A stretch of 64,000 nt of DNA, taken from NCBI GenBank assembly GCA_018433525.1, contig JAHDRA010000006.1:1-64000 (forward strand), written 5' to 3'. This DNA is from Paludibacteraceae bacterium (GTDB taxonomy: Bacteria; Bacteroidota; Bacteroidia; Bacteroidales; Paludibacteraceae). Below, piece by piece: positions 34,221 through 43,771 of the stretch. Both the position numbers and the translations under genes were made by a program. Positions within the stretch are counted from its first letter, which is position 1. Each line of letters starts with the position of its first letter. The notes beneath the pieces were generated by a model. That model saw nothing but the letters and a program-made list of their open reading frames with translations, was not told the origin of the DNA and searched no databases.

Positions 34221-35468
34221 TCACAAATCGAACAATCTTTTCAAATGTCGATCGTAAATATTTTCCTCTACACACTGGCCAATAATCTCTTCATATTTTT
34301 CGAGCAATGAAATATATTCATCTCCCATTTCGGCAGCAACTTTGTAAGCTACATGAATCAACTGTCGGAAATTGGGATTATAATCGGGGCAAGTTTGGTC
34401 ATGACGCAACGTGTTTACGAATTTTTCACTTCCCCATGCGTTAACTTCTTCCACTGACGGCAGTTTACTTCCATCAATATCAATCACATCAGCATAAGGT
34501 GCGCATAATTCATCTTTTCGGTTATAGGAGTTGGCGTAGATTTTTTTAGCCGCCATCAATCCATCTCCTCCGGCTTTAGCCAATCCAATAACTTCCTCCA
34601 ACCATGTTGTTCCGGCTGTTTTAAGGTGTAAGCCTTTGTCGTGTTTTTTAATGATTCGGCTCATAACGGGATAAATGGAAAACTTGTCACTGCCCGAATG
34701 AACGCTTAATTTCAACTCTTCCGGAAGTCCAAATTCTTTTATTGCAAAATCGATAATCAACACATCTTCTTCAAATTCTTTAGCAAATTGTTCCAAGTCG
34801 CCTGCATAATCGACTCCTTTGTTGAATCGGCCGGTAAATTTGGGCGCTATGGTTTGAACCGGGACACCTTTGTCTGCCAACATTTTCAAAATAAAGAGCA
34901 ACTCGATGGGAGTTTGTGGATATTCCACTTCATCCATCGAAACTTCCGTAATAAAATTATCGGCGCCCTTTTCTTTTTTGAGATAGGCATAAATTTCAGA
35001 AGCTTGTTGCGTAGCAGCCAAAAATTTATTTGTTATTTTTTCCAGCAGATCCTTTGACACATTCAATGGTTCCTTTAATCCGGGAATTTCAAGTTGCCCC
35101 ATGTACTTTTTACAGGAATCAATAAATTGATTCACCTCTTCCTTAGTACTTTCTTTTCCGATATACGCAGCCACATCGAGTGTAAAGAAATCGGAAACCT
35201 GTACAAAAGGAGCAACCGTATTCAAATTAATATGGTCGGCATCAACAAAATATGGCCCTTTATAATTTAAAGCTTTAACAGCATTGTCGGCTTCCACTCT
35301 CGTATCTTTCGGTTGAGAATGGACATAAGTATGCTCACGATTCGATTTATTCCATACGGGAATAATATTTAATCCTTTTTCATTGGCTTTCATTAAAGCT
35401 TTCAATTGCGCTTTTCCCTGGTGCGAAAATCTGTCTCCGACACCAAAACTATATTTTCCTAATTTCAT
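34221..35468 (-). CDS. uxaE: Tagaturonate epimerase
   Basis: 415 residues. The start MKLGKYSFGVGDRFSHQGKAQL, the segment YFVDADHINLNTVAPFV, and KLSVHSGSDKFSIYP plus GLHLKTAGTTWLEEV are characteristic of the UxaE family. It epimerises D-tagaturonate to D-fructuronate, which lets galacturonate and glucuronate share one route. It lies 27 bases after uxaC and 64 before the SDR gene, in reaction order. Confidence 0.92.
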   Translation of the reverse strand: MKLGKYSFGVGDRFSHQGKAQLKALMKANEKGLNIIPVWNKSNREHTYVHSQPKDTRVEADNAVKALNYKGPYFVDADHINLNTVAPFVQVSDFFTLDVAAYIGKESTKEEVNQFIDSCKKYMGQLEIPGLKEPLNVSKDLLEKITNKFLAATQQASEIYAYLKKEKGADNFITEVSMDEVEYPQTPIELLFILKMLADKGVPVQTIAPKFTGRFNKGVDYAGDLEQFAKEFEEDVLIIDFAIKEFGLPEELKLSVHSGSDKFSIYPVMSRIIKKHDKGLHLKTAGTTWLEEVIGLAKAGGDGLMAAKKIYANSYNRKDELCAPYADVIDIDGSKLPSVEEVNAWGSEKFVNTLRHDQTCPDYNPNFRQLIHVAYKVAAEMGDEYISLLEKYEEIIGQCVEENIYDRHLKRLFDL

Positions 35469-35495
35469 TATGAATATTTTTTAAATGAATAAAAA

Positions 35496-36902
35496 TCAAA
35501 ATTCAAAAAAGTTTTTTGCATTGAAATAAGAAATGTTTTCCACCATTTTTCCCAGAAAGTCCATTTCGGAAGCAGGCAGCAAACCGTTTTCCACATCATT
35601 GCCTATCAAATTGCAAAGAATACGACGAAAATACTCGTGTCGCGGATAAGACAAAAAGCTTCGTGAATCGGTCAACATTCCGACAAAACGACTGAGCAAT
35701 CCCAAATTGGATAGTGAGTTCAATTGAGCTTCGATGCCGGATTTCTGATCGAGAAACCACCATGCCGCACCGAATTGCATTTTTCCCGGAACGCTACCAT
35801 CCTGGAAATTTCCTATCATGGTGGCAACAAGATCGTTGTCGCGTGGATTTAGATTGTAAATGATAGTTTTTGTAAGCTTTCCGGAAACATCCAAACTGTC
35901 GAAAAATGCACTCATGGCTTTTGCAACCGTAAAATCGCCAATGGAATCGAATCCGGTATCGGGCCCCAACTGCTTCATCATCCTGGAATTGTTGTTGCGA
36001 ATAGCTCCGTAATGAAATTGCTGTGTCCAACCTTTTTCCCAATCCATAACAGCGCCTTCGTAAAGCATGGCCGATTTGAATTTACGAATTTCTTCCTGAG
36101 TTAATTCCTTACCACCGTAAACTTTGTTGAAAATGACTTCAATTTCCGATTTTGACCACTTTTCTGCATAAAATTCTTCAATTCCGTGATCGGAAAGTTT
36201 GCAGCCCAAATCGGCAAAAAAATCATGACGAACGCGCAATGCTTGTAACAAATCATCAAATTTGCGAATGGTAACGCCTGAAACTTCCGAAAGTTTCTCG
36301 ACATATTTTCGATATTCCACCGGATTTTCCACCGCCATTGCTTTATCGGGACGCCAAGCCGGCAACACTTTGATACCGAAGCCTTCTTGCTTCAAAGCTA
36401 TGTGATAATTCAGGCTGTCAACCGGATCATCGGTCGTACATACAACTTCCACATTGAATTTTTTCATTAAGCCGCGTGCAGAATATTCTTTTGTACGGAG
36501 CTTAGCAGTACATTCATCAAAAATTTCTTTTGCCGTAGCCGGGCTTAGCAATTTATCCACGCCAAAAGCCTGTTTCAATTCCAAATGCGTCCAGTGATAC
36601 AGTGGATTGCGCATGGTATAAGGAACAGTTTCAGCCCATTTTTCAAATTTTTCCCAATCTGAAGTGTCTTTCCCTGTACAATATTTTTCGTCAATTCCGT
36701 TGGAGCGCATAGCACGCCATTTGTAATGATCACCTTCGAGCCAGATTTGTCCCAGATTGTCGAACTGACGATCGTTGGCAATGTATTCGGGATTCAAATG
36801 GCAATGATAATCAATAATCGGTTGATGTTCGGCATGTTGATGATAAAGCTCTTTTGCTGCATCACTTTGCAGTAAAAAATCATCGTTAATAAAACTTTGC
36901 AT
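35496..36902 (-). CDS. uxaC: Uronate isomerase (glucuronate/galacturonate isomerase)
   Basis: 468 residues from MQSFINDDFLL (ATG 36902). Upstream in-frame Mets would fall inside the operator and promoter and are rejected. IIDYHCHLNPEYIANDR holds the HxH metal motif of the amidohydrolase-like fold. WLEGDHYKWRAMRSNGI, CTTDDPVDSL, and FLSYPRHEYFRRILCNLIG are conserved UxaC segments. It converts D-galacturonate to D-tagaturonate and D-glucuronate to D-fructuronate. First gene of the uronate cluster, with its own -7 box and a palindromic operator directly upstream. Confidence 0.97.
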   Translation of the reverse strand: MQSFINDDFLLQSDAAKELYHQHAEHQPIIDYHCHLNPEYIANDRQFDNLGQIWLEGDHYKWRAMRSNGIDEKYCTGKDTSDWEKFEKWAETVPYTMRNPLYHWTHLELKQAFGVDKLLSPATAKEIFDECTAKLRTKEYSARGLMKKFNVEVVCTTDDPVDSLNYHIALKQEGFGIKVLPAWRPDKAMAVENPVEYRKYVEKLSEVSGVTIRKFDDLLQALRVRHDFFADLGCKLSDHGIEEFYAEKWSKSEIEVIFNKVYGGKELTQEEIRKFKSAMLYEGAVMDWEKGWTQQFHYGAIRNNNSRMMKQLGPDTGFDSIGDFTVAKAMSAFFDSLDVSGKLTKTIIYNLNPRDNDLVATMIGNFQDGSVPGKMQFGAAWWFLDQKSGIEAQLNSLSNLGLLSRFVGMLTDSRSFLSYPRHEYFRRILCNLIGNDVENGLLPASEMDFLGKMVENISYFNAKNFFEF

Positions 36903-36944
36903 AATATTCTGTTTTAAAAGATTATTTTCTGTAAAAATATAAAC

Positions 36945-36964
36945 TGTGTGCGCACACAAAGTTA
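36945..36964 (-). promoter_or_regulatory. uxaC promoter -7 box and palindromic operator
   Basis: TGTGTGCGCACACA (36945-36958) is a perfect 14-base palindrome of LacI-operator type. On the minus strand it directly follows TAACTTTG (36964-36957), a match to the Bacteroidota -7 consensus TAnnTTTG. No good -33 TTG was found. A bound protein would cover the transcription start, so repression is expected. The start codon is 42 bases downstream. Confidence 0.75.
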
Positions 36965-37062
36965 TAAAAATATTCCCATTTTAATTAGCATATAAATTTT
37001 TTTTCATAATATTAACAAATAAAACAAGCAAAGCTGAAAATAACTTTAAAATGGATACCATT

Positions 37063-38274
37063 TCATTTTTTATGCACACGTATTGACACTTTCTGATTCA
37101 GACAGTTAAGCTCATCATCTATGGCATTTATAAACGATGCTTTATCCTGAATTGGCTGCCATTCCTTTTCCCACGTAGCCATAAAATAATATTCAACATA
37201 ACCATGATCCGGCGTAAGAACGATAACGTGATTCAGTTCGTCTTCGGTCAAAGTCTGCAATTGCCTTTTTCTATAAAAAATCGCAAGTCCCATATTATCA
37301 TTATTCATGCTCTGACAACCAAAAGTAGCATAATATGTCCATTCCCCGTCGTTGGCTGGAGGCACAATTATTTCGGTATTCTTCAACTTTATAATTCCTG
37401 TGGCTATATTATCCAATTTCCCATCAATTTTCAATACCATGTGCGAAGCCCGATGCCCTGCATCAATGGTTATCAGTGAAGTTAGATTGACTTTGTTTGC
37501 TGCTTCCCAACCGTAATAAACGGTTTTTATTTGTGAACGAACTTTCCCATCCGAAATGACACAACATACCAAACTGTCGCGTTTTTCGACTCTGAAAGCT
37601 TTTTTCCCATCCCAATAAGCAATGCTGCCAATACCCAGCGACTTGCCAACTTCCATATCGTCCATTCCCCAAACGGCCATTTTATGATAATTGTCGTAAC
37701 CATCAACGCCCACTGCCGGTAAAACAATTCCGGGCGTTTTTTTTCCAAAGGCATCCAGCGCATTTCGCTGATCGAGGTAAAATCGATAGGCCACCTTGTC
37801 GCTTTCCCAGCCGGCTCCTTCATATTTTATAAAATAGGAATGATCCTTAAAATTTCCGGGCAAACGGATAAAATTGGGCTTCACCCACGAAAATTCACCC
37901 TGATATTTTCCGTTTACAAACTGACCTCCAATTTTATGAGCAATTTCTGCATAGGTTCGTTTGGGATAATTTTCAGCTTGTCCACGCTGAAAGTTAAATT
38001 TTAATATAGCATTCGGCTGCAATCTTTCAATCGAAAAAACTACGATTTGTTCAGCATTTATATCGGAAACAATTTCAACCGGCAATTGAACGCCTTCTTT
38101 CGAAACTACATAGTAATTTCCAATGGTTAAGGGCAATTTATTCACCGGAATTTCGACCATAAAATCCTTCAACAAGACGTTGGATTGATTTTTAACGGTA
38201 ACCGATTGTGAATAAACATTATGAATAAGCAATGCAAAAACTATTAAAGATATTGATCGACTGATTTTGAACAT
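37063..38274 (-). CDS. Secreted DUF4861 protein
   Basis: 403 residues with a signal peptide (MFKISRSISLIVFALLIHNVYS). The sequence fits the DUF4861 family: a short beta-sandwich of about 90 residues, then WVKPNFIRLPGNFKDHSYFIKYEGAGWESDKVAYRFYLDQRNALDAFGKK and PAVGVDGYDNYHKMAVWGMDD. Such proteins occur next to pectin enzymes in Bacteroidota. The conserved acidic and aromatic residues suggest carbohydrate binding or an uncharacterised lyase/hydrolase activity, which is not established. It starts 1 base after the esterase-CE8 stop and is last in the pectin gene row. Confidence 0.8.
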   Translation of the reverse strand: MFKISRSISLIVFALLIHNVYSQSVTVKNQSNVLLKDFMVEIPVNKLPLTIGNYYVVSKEGVQLPVEIVSDINAEQIVVFSIERLQPNAILKFNFQRGQAENYPKRTYAEIAHKIGGQFVNGKYQGEFSWVKPNFIRLPGNFKDHSYFIKYEGAGWESDKVAYRFYLDQRNALDAFGKKTPGIVLPAVGVDGYDNYHKMAVWGMDDMEVGKSLGIGSIAYWDGKKAFRVEKRDSLVCCVISDGKVRSQIKTVYYGWEAANKVNLTSLITIDAGHRASHMVLKIDGKLDNIATGIIKLKNTEIIVPPANDGEWTYYATFGCQSMNNDNMGLAIFYRKRQLQTLTEDELNHVIVLTPDHGYVEYYFMATWEKEWQPIQDKASFINAIDDELNCLNQKVSIRVHKK

Positions 38275-38275
38275 T

Positions 38276-40174
38276 TTACTTCTTGTTTATATGATTATCT
38301 TCCTTTTTCTCAAAAAAATCTTTCCCGAGTACTATTTCCTTGTCGAAATTTTTAACTTGTCGGGATGAAAGCGTTTTCGACCATTTCACACGACGATTGG
38401 TCAAATTACCACCTTCACCCGAATTTTGATATTCCGAAAATTGAGCCGTTTTTTCATTGGAAACTTTTCCCCAATTATCCCACCCTTCCGGTTTTATGAC
38501 GTTGGTCATGTCGCATTCGATAAAAGTTACTTTTGCATAAGGGCGCCACGGCCTTCCCAAATAAAATGAAGCCGGATTTTCGCCATGAATTTGACAACGA
38601 TAAAACACAAATCCATAGTTGTTTTCTTGAGGCGTTGCTGCTGCGGTTATAAATCCGCTTTCTTTGCAGTAAAGTTCACAAGAGTCAAAATAAGCAGTTG
38701 AAAAGCCAAAAATGAAATCAACCATCCCTTCGATGTAACAATTTTTATAGTATTGCCTGCTGCCGGCTTTGTGTGGGTAAAGTGTGTCCTGAAATCCCCA
38801 AAAATTACAATTTAAAAAACGTGCCTTATCGCTTCGAACAACAGCTGCAACCGCCTGACCAATCGGTCCGGCTGCGTTTTCTAAAGTTAAATTTTCAGCC
38901 GTAAAATTGGGTGAACAAATATAAACACTTGCAGAACCGGAAGTTCCCAGTTGATCGCCGAAACCACTCGGTTTTGAAGCAAAATTATTGTACGAAAGAA
39001 TCGTTTTATTCCTGTCTTCTCCAATCAAGGTCAACGAATCCTTCGTTTCAGGAATAATGAGTTTTTCTCTGTAAAATCCGTTGCGAATAAAAATACTGGT
39101 TTTCCTTTTGCGAAAATCGGGCACGGCATTGATGGCTTTCTGAACTGTTCGAAAATCGCCCGTTCCATCCTGAGCAACGATCAGATCATATTTCGAATGA
39201 TTGACTGCAATTGGAGTATTGTATAAAATTCGATTTAGAAAATTGGCAACATATTGAACCGTAGATAATTGCCACGGATGAAAATGCCAAAAAGAATGAG
39301 GACAATCATCGAAAGCATGTACTTCGGAATAAATGCCCAAACTGTCCAACATTCGGATATGTTCGTCTCTGCCATTATGAAAGCGTGGAATGGAACTGTT
39401 GATAAAACAGACTGGAGCAGAATTCTGATTGACCCAAGTTACCGCTGAAGCAACTTTCCAATTTTCGGGACGTTCGGCAAATGTTCCGCCCAGCCACAAG
39501 GCATCAACCGGCATTTTATCTCCATCGTTTCGAGCTTTTTGTGCTCTGTCAATGGTCGCTTTGTCGATAAAGGAAGAAATGCCATCGATATTGACAACGG
39601 CTTTGATGAGCTTATCTTTATTTTTTGTTCCGATTAAAGCAGCCAATTGTCCCCCTGCCGAGCATCCCGAAACGGCAATTTTATCCCGATTGATTCCGTA
39701 AGTTTCTGCGTTATCCGCAATCCATCTTACGGCATCTTCCAAATCTTCTTCTCCGGCAGGAAATAAAGCTTCCGGAATAAGACGATATTCGACGGTAATA
39801 CAGACAAAACCTTTTTGAGCCAGTTTCACTGCCATTGCTTTTTGTAATGAAGGAGAACCTGAATTCCAACCTCCGCCATGAACCATGATTACGGCAGGTA
39901 AAACTTCATTGTTATCCAACCGATAAATATTCAACAACAGCTTCCTTTCCGGTGAAATGGATTTGTAAGCAATGTTCTCGTACGATTTCAGATTGTCGGA
40001 CATTCTTGCCTCCGCCGGGCGAATAAAAGGAAACTGTTTTTTTAGTTTAATATAAGTATTGTAAACCGTATAGCCTGTATCTCGCGGAACACCGTTTATC
40101 ATTACTGTTTGTGCCTTTACGGGAAAGCATAAAACAATCGCACCAAAAAGAAATATTGAATGAGAAAATTTCAT
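38276..40174 (-). CDS. Fusion of an alpha/beta-hydrolase esterase and a CE8 pectin methylesterase
   Basis: 632 residues with a signal peptide (cleavage near residue 22). The N-terminal half (about 55-310) is a hormone-sensitive-lipase-like esterase: H99GGGW oxyanion loop, nucleophile G170CS172AGG, and a His in FDDCPHSFWHFHP. The C-terminal half (about 325-610) is CE8: GFQDTLY (acid/base Asp), GMVDFIFG (nucleophile Asp), LGRPWRPYA (Arg and Trp). Together these could remove acetyl and methyl esters from homogalacturonan. No T9SS tail is seen, so a periplasmic location is likely. It lies 92 bases after the PL1 gene, with a hairpin between. Confidence 0.9.
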   Translation of the reverse strand: MKFSHSIFLFGAIVLCFPVKAQTVMINGVPRDTGYTVYNTYIKLKKQFPFIRPAEARMSDNLKSYENIAYKSISPERKLLLNIYRLDNNEVLPAVIMVHGGGWNSGSPSLQKAMAVKLAQKGFVCITVEYRLIPEALFPAGEEDLEDAVRWIADNAETYGINRDKIAVSGCSAGGQLAALIGTKNKDKLIKAVVNIDGISSFIDKATIDRAQKARNDGDKMPVDALWLGGTFAERPENWKVASAVTWVNQNSAPVCFINSSIPRFHNGRDEHIRMLDSLGIYSEVHAFDDCPHSFWHFHPWQLSTVQYVANFLNRILYNTPIAVNHSKYDLIVAQDGTGDFRTVQKAINAVPDFRKRKTSIFIRNGFYREKLIIPETKDSLTLIGEDRNKTILSYNNFASKPSGFGDQLGTSGSASVYICSPNFTAENLTLENAAGPIGQAVAAVVRSDKARFLNCNFWGFQDTLYPHKAGSRQYYKNCYIEGMVDFIFGFSTAYFDSCELYCKESGFITAAATPQENNYGFVFYRCQIHGENPASFYLGRPWRPYAKVTFIECDMTNVIKPEGWDNWGKVSNEKTAQFSEYQNSGEGGNLTNRRVKWSKTLSSRQVKNFDKEIVLGKDFFEKKEDNHINKK

Positions 40175-40200
40175 GATAAAAAGTTAAAATACAATACAAA

Positions 40201-40257
40201 GGGTGAAATAGCAGTGAATGAATATGGTCTTGAATAAACTTCACTGCTATTTGCCCA
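40201..40257 (-). terminator. Long hairpin between PL1 and esterase-CE8 genes
   Basis: AAATAGCAGTGAA and TTCACTGCTATTT pair perfectly around a loop of about 20 bases, extended by GGGT/GCCC. No strong U-run follows, so it could be partial termination or an mRNA processing/stability element inside the operon. Confidence 0.6.
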
Positions 40258-40266
40258 AAATAAGAA

Positions 40267-42774
40267 TTATTTCTTCACGATCAGCTTGGTTAGGACTCCA
40301 TTTTGCGTATGAATTTTTATTAAATAATTGCCACTTGACAAATTGCTCAAATCAATACTCGAGCTGTTTCCATTTAATTGCGTAATTATCTGACCTGAAA
40401 TACTAAAGATTTCGATTTTCGTTACTTTTTCATTTGAATTGATGTTCAATAAATTGGAAACAGGATTTGGATAAAGCTGGATAGAAGTTGACTGATTTGT
40501 GTTACTAATTCCTGAAATTGAATTGTAAACAGTACTCATATAGAACAGATAACTGGAGCCGCTTCCTTTTACAATCGTATGAGATCCGGCAGGAAGTGAG
40601 CTAATGGTTACAATTCCATTTGTAGAGGACGGCGTGTAAGTAGTTCCGTCAATTTTAACGGTACCGGTATAATCAGGATTGAATACCAGCGTTAAAGTAG
40701 CTTCCGAAGTAGTTGTAAAGCTGATATTGGTACTCGACTCCATTTTGAGGCACTGTGTTAAGGTTAAGCCTTGATAAGTAACCGTTCCGTAACTTGTGGA
40801 CAGATTGCCTGTAATAGAATAGAAAGAACTGGTTTTACCATCCGTTGTAAAGTTATGAATCATTGCTCCCGAAGAACCCGATCCGCTTGTAACGATAATT
40901 GTGCCTGATATTGAAACCGGAGTTCCTGATTGTCCGCTTGTGGTTACCGTATAGGAAACAGTAGCTGTTGGTGTACCGGAAATGGTAATCGTTTTGGCAG
41001 CAGCATCTTTTATGTAGTCGATTCCTGAAGCCGGCAATCCGTTAACTGAAGCATCTGTAGCCTCACCACCCCAAGTGAAAACAATATTACTAATGGCATT
41101 TCCCGATGTTACCGTTTGATTAACATCACCTGTTACAGTCAATGTTTGCGAGCTGCCGGAAGAACTACTTTCACCCTGAACGGCTACTAAACTTGTACTA
41201 TAATTTGTAAGAGCCGCTTTCAAACCCGTATTTACATCATAAGATGCATCATCAACAGCATTGTTAAATGTCCATTTCAAATCGCCACCATTAACTCGTC
41301 CGGCGTATTGCATTACTTTTTCTTTTGCTTGTTCTGGGGTATCTGCTGTATATTGGTACATGACAGACGCATCCGTATCGAAATTATTATAGGTATTTGA
41401 GCCTTGTTTTGTCTTCACTGTCGAAGGAACAGTTTCACTTCTTGAAGCAACTACATAAGCATCGAAATCGACAGTTGAATTGGCAAAATCGGAGCTTCCA
41501 TAAGCAACAAAACGATTTTGACCGGTCATGTAATTGTTAAATGCTTTGATAATACCGCCATCTTCTCCTGAAAAAGTACCACTTGACTGATAGATATCAG
41601 TACCTTGCTTGGAAATCAGCATGGGATATTTGCAATTGCGGAAATAATTTCCTTCTACAAATACAGAGGCACCGGTGGTTGAGCCAACACCGTATTTTGC
41701 ATTTCCATCGTAATAATTATTGTAAACATGTGTAGAATAATAGCGAACGCGAGGATGACGCGAATCGGAATGATCGTACCAGTTGTGATGATAGGTAATA
41801 TAAAGGCCGGATGTTGTTCCTTCACTTAAACCTAGCAAATTGCATTTTCCACAATCCCAGAAATGGTTGTAAGAAAAAGTAACATAAGTAGATTTTTTAC
41901 AGTCAAGTGCTCCGTCACCTTTAATTTGATCGGCATCGCTGCCGGCTGCGCCATAGAAAAAGTCGCAATTATGCACCCAGATGTAATCATTATTTTGTTG
42001 TAAGCTGACATCATCTCCTTCCTCACTGTCGCAATTCATAAAACCAAGATTTCTGACTTCGATGTTAGAAGCATTTTTTATACGTAATCCCCAACCATCG
42101 GCTACTGCATCGTCGCCAATTCCTTCAAAAGTGATATAACTTGAAGCATTATTGTTGTTCTCGATCACAATATCTCCATTCAACATATAATCAAGGTCGG
42201 TAATTTGTCCAATCAATCGAACCGATAAAGGACGTGTATCTTTCCCTTTTTTAAAACCATCCAATATGCTTTGCAGTCCAACGCATGGATTCGTTGTTGC
42301 ACCGGTAACAGTCATGGATACCGAATTTTTATTACTTTCGGTAATATAAAGAATCACCGCATTGTCTTTCAATGTTCCATCACTTTTATAAGCTCCCGGA
42401 ACGCGACTGCCCTGAAATGCAAAACCGCTTCTGTCGTGAGCTTTCACCATTATGGCACTTACCGAAGCTCCTTCAGCTTCCGTTCCATTTACTACAGGTT
42501 TCACCGTAAAACTGTATTCTCCTTCTGCCAATCCGACAATATCAGCTCTCCAATAATCTGCATATTTACGGATTAATGGACTGTCAATTTTTTTGTTTGT
42601 AATGCCACCGCCGGTATAATAAACATTGTAACTATCAACCGGACCGGAAGAATGCCATTTAAGACAAGCAGACTCCAGCCATCCGTTGGCTTCAAAAATA
42701 TCTATTGATTGAGAATATGCCGATAAAGAAAAGAAAAACATTAAATGAAGAAAGAGAATAACAGTTTTGTTCAT
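40267..42774 (-). CDS. PL1 pectate lyase, multidomain, T9SS-secreted
   Basis: 835 residues: signal peptide; a fibronectin-like domain (about 22-110); a PL1 beta-helix (about 115-500) with GIGDDAVADGWGLRIKNASNIEVRNLGF, DADQIKGDGALDCKKS, YNHFWDCGKCNLLG, and the DHSDSRHPRVR segment carrying the catalytic Arg. An Ig-like domain (about 545-640) follows. Next is a sandwich of about 110 residues (IHNFTTDGKTSSFYSITG...) that resembles the stand-alone secreted protein at 42905-43672. A T9SS sorting domain (LYPNPVSNLLNI...KLIVKK) ends the protein. It cleaves homogalacturonan by beta-elimination, Ca-dependent in this family. It is cell-surface or released. Confidence 0.92.
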   Translation of the reverse strand: MNKTVILFLHLMFFFSLSAYSQSIDIFEANGWLESACLKWHSSGPVDSYNVYYTGGGITNKKIDSPLIRKYADYWRADIVGLAEGEYSFTVKPVVNGTEAEGASVSAIMVKAHDRSGFAFQGSRVPGAYKSDGTLKDNAVILYITESNKNSVSMTVTGATTNPCVGLQSILDGFKKGKDTRPLSVRLIGQITDLDYMLNGDIVIENNNNASSYITFEGIGDDAVADGWGLRIKNASNIEVRNLGFMNCDSEEGDDVSLQQNNDYIWVHNCDFFYGAAGSDADQIKGDGALDCKKSTYVTFSYNHFWDCGKCNLLGLSEGTTSGLYITYHHNWYDHSDSRHPRVRYYSTHVYNNYYDGNAKYGVGSTTGASVFVEGNYFRNCKYPMLISKQGTDIYQSSGTFSGEDGGIIKAFNNYMTGQNRFVAYGSSDFANSTVDFDAYVVASRSETVPSTVKTKQGSNTYNNFDTDASVMYQYTADTPEQAKEKVMQYAGRVNGGDLKWTFNNAVDDASYDVNTGLKAALTNYSTSLVAVQGESSSSGSSQTLTVTGDVNQTVTSGNAISNIVFTWGGEATDASVNGLPASGIDYIKDAAAKTITISGTPTATVSYTVTTSGQSGTPVSISGTIIVTSGSGSSGAMIHNFTTDGKTSSFYSITGNLSTSYGTVTYQGLTLTQCLKMESSTNISFTTTSEATLTLVFNPDYTGTVKIDGTTYTPSSTNGIVTISSLPAGSHTIVKGSGSSYLFYMSTVYNSISGISNTNQSTSIQLYPNPVSNLLNINSNEKVTKIEIFSISGQIITQLNGNSSSIDLSNLSSGNYLIKIHTQNGVLTKLIVKK

Positions 42775-42850
42775 GATGTAAGATTCTAAATTTTAAAGTT
42801 GGTAACTAAATTAATTGGAATAGTTAGATTTGTTTGAATAAATAATGGAT

Positions 42851-42886
42851 AACAAGCTGTCCAAAATCTTTGAACAGCTTGTTAAA
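42851..42886 (-). terminator. Hairpin after the 255-residue gene region / before PL1
   Basis: AACAAGCTGT and ACAGCTTGTT pair around a 13-base loop. It lies about 20 bases past the stop of the gene at 42905-43672. Only a short T/A tract follows on the minus strand, so termination may be partial. Confidence 0.6.
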
Positions 42887-42904
42887 ACTACAACTTGTTT
42901 AAAA

Positions 42905-43672
42905 TTATTTTACAAATTTCAAAGTGTTGGATGTCCCCACCTCACGAACTATATACACTCCTTTTGGAAGTTGAGTAGTTGAAATTGTGGTGGCGGAAGA
43001 AGCAATAATTCTTTTTCCACTTGCATTAAAAACCTGCAGTGCTAAACCTTTAGCATTAACAATTTCTGAACCGTTAAAAGCAATAGAATTTTCGGATTTC
43101 TGAATTTTTACGGAAGATGGAGATTCTTCATAGTCTTTAGCTGAAGAAACATCCAATAAATAAATATTAACTCCACTACTAACTGAATATAAGTACAGAG
43201 TAGCAGCACCACCGGTATAGTTGAAAGTTTCCAAAGGAATATTATTTCCATCAGGATCACTATAAACTCCTGGAGCACTGAAAGAAGAAATTGAATCCGT
43301 TCCATTAGTAAGCAACAGCCTTCTGTCTGCGCTACTGCTTGAAGAGAGACAAGAAACCGTTATAGTTCCTGGTCCGGTTACTTGAAATACCAAAGCTCGT
43401 GTAGTGGGCATATACCGATTTTCAGCAGTAAAGCCACCTGAACCACCTAACTTCAAACGCTGAGTAAAGGAATACGTTCCGTGTTTTTTAGCATTTGCAT
43501 CAATTGCTACTGTTGCATCAGCAGTAGCCATAATTTTCAACCCATCAATAATGGTAGTTGAAGAAATTGTTTGTGCAGGGAACTTTTCAGTGTTGCTAAA
43601 ATTCCATGTTTTTTGTGCAAACATAGTTGCCGCACCAGCCAACAAAATGGCGCTTAGTAAAACCTTTTTCAT
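42905..43672 (-). CDS. Small secreted protein with a pectin-enzyme-associated sandwich domain and T9SS tail
   Basis: 255 residues with a signal peptide (MKKVLLSAILLAGAATMFA). Residues about 20-180 form one domain: KTWNFSNTEKFPAQTI near the start, GLKIMATADATVAI, RALVFQVTGPGTITVSCLSS and a final IYLLDVSSA. The same pattern occurs as a C-terminal module in the PL1 at 40267-42774 and as the N-terminal module of the CE8 at 47880-51095. The tail ends in a T9SS sorting domain (LALQVFNASGKRIIASS...NTLKFVK). No catalytic domain is present. A surface pectin-binding role is likely, but this is inference. Confidence 0.75.
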   Translation of the reverse strand: MKKVLLSAILLAGAATMFAQKTWNFSNTEKFPAQTISSTTIIDGLKIMATADATVAIDANAKKHGTYSFTQRLKLGGSGGFTAENRYMPTTRALVFQVTGPGTITVSCLSSSSSADRRLLLTNGTDSISSFSAPGVYSDPDGNNIPLETFNYTGGAATLYLYSVSSGVNIYLLDVSSAKDYEESPSSVKIQKSENSIAFNGSEIVNAKGLALQVFNASGKRIIASSATTISTTQLPKGVYIVREVGTSNTLKFVK

Positions 43673-43771
43673 AATCGTAAATTTTTGATTGTTAGTAAAT
43701 AAATGAATAATAAATAGTTATTTGATTGCTGTAAAGCCTTTTAAAAAATTTTTGAATCAATAAAGAAGATT

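Noticed and set aside
33534-34310. 258-codon plus-strand ORF opposite the SDR gene
   Set aside because: It is the antisense shadow of a well-supported SDR gene and has no recognisable motifs.
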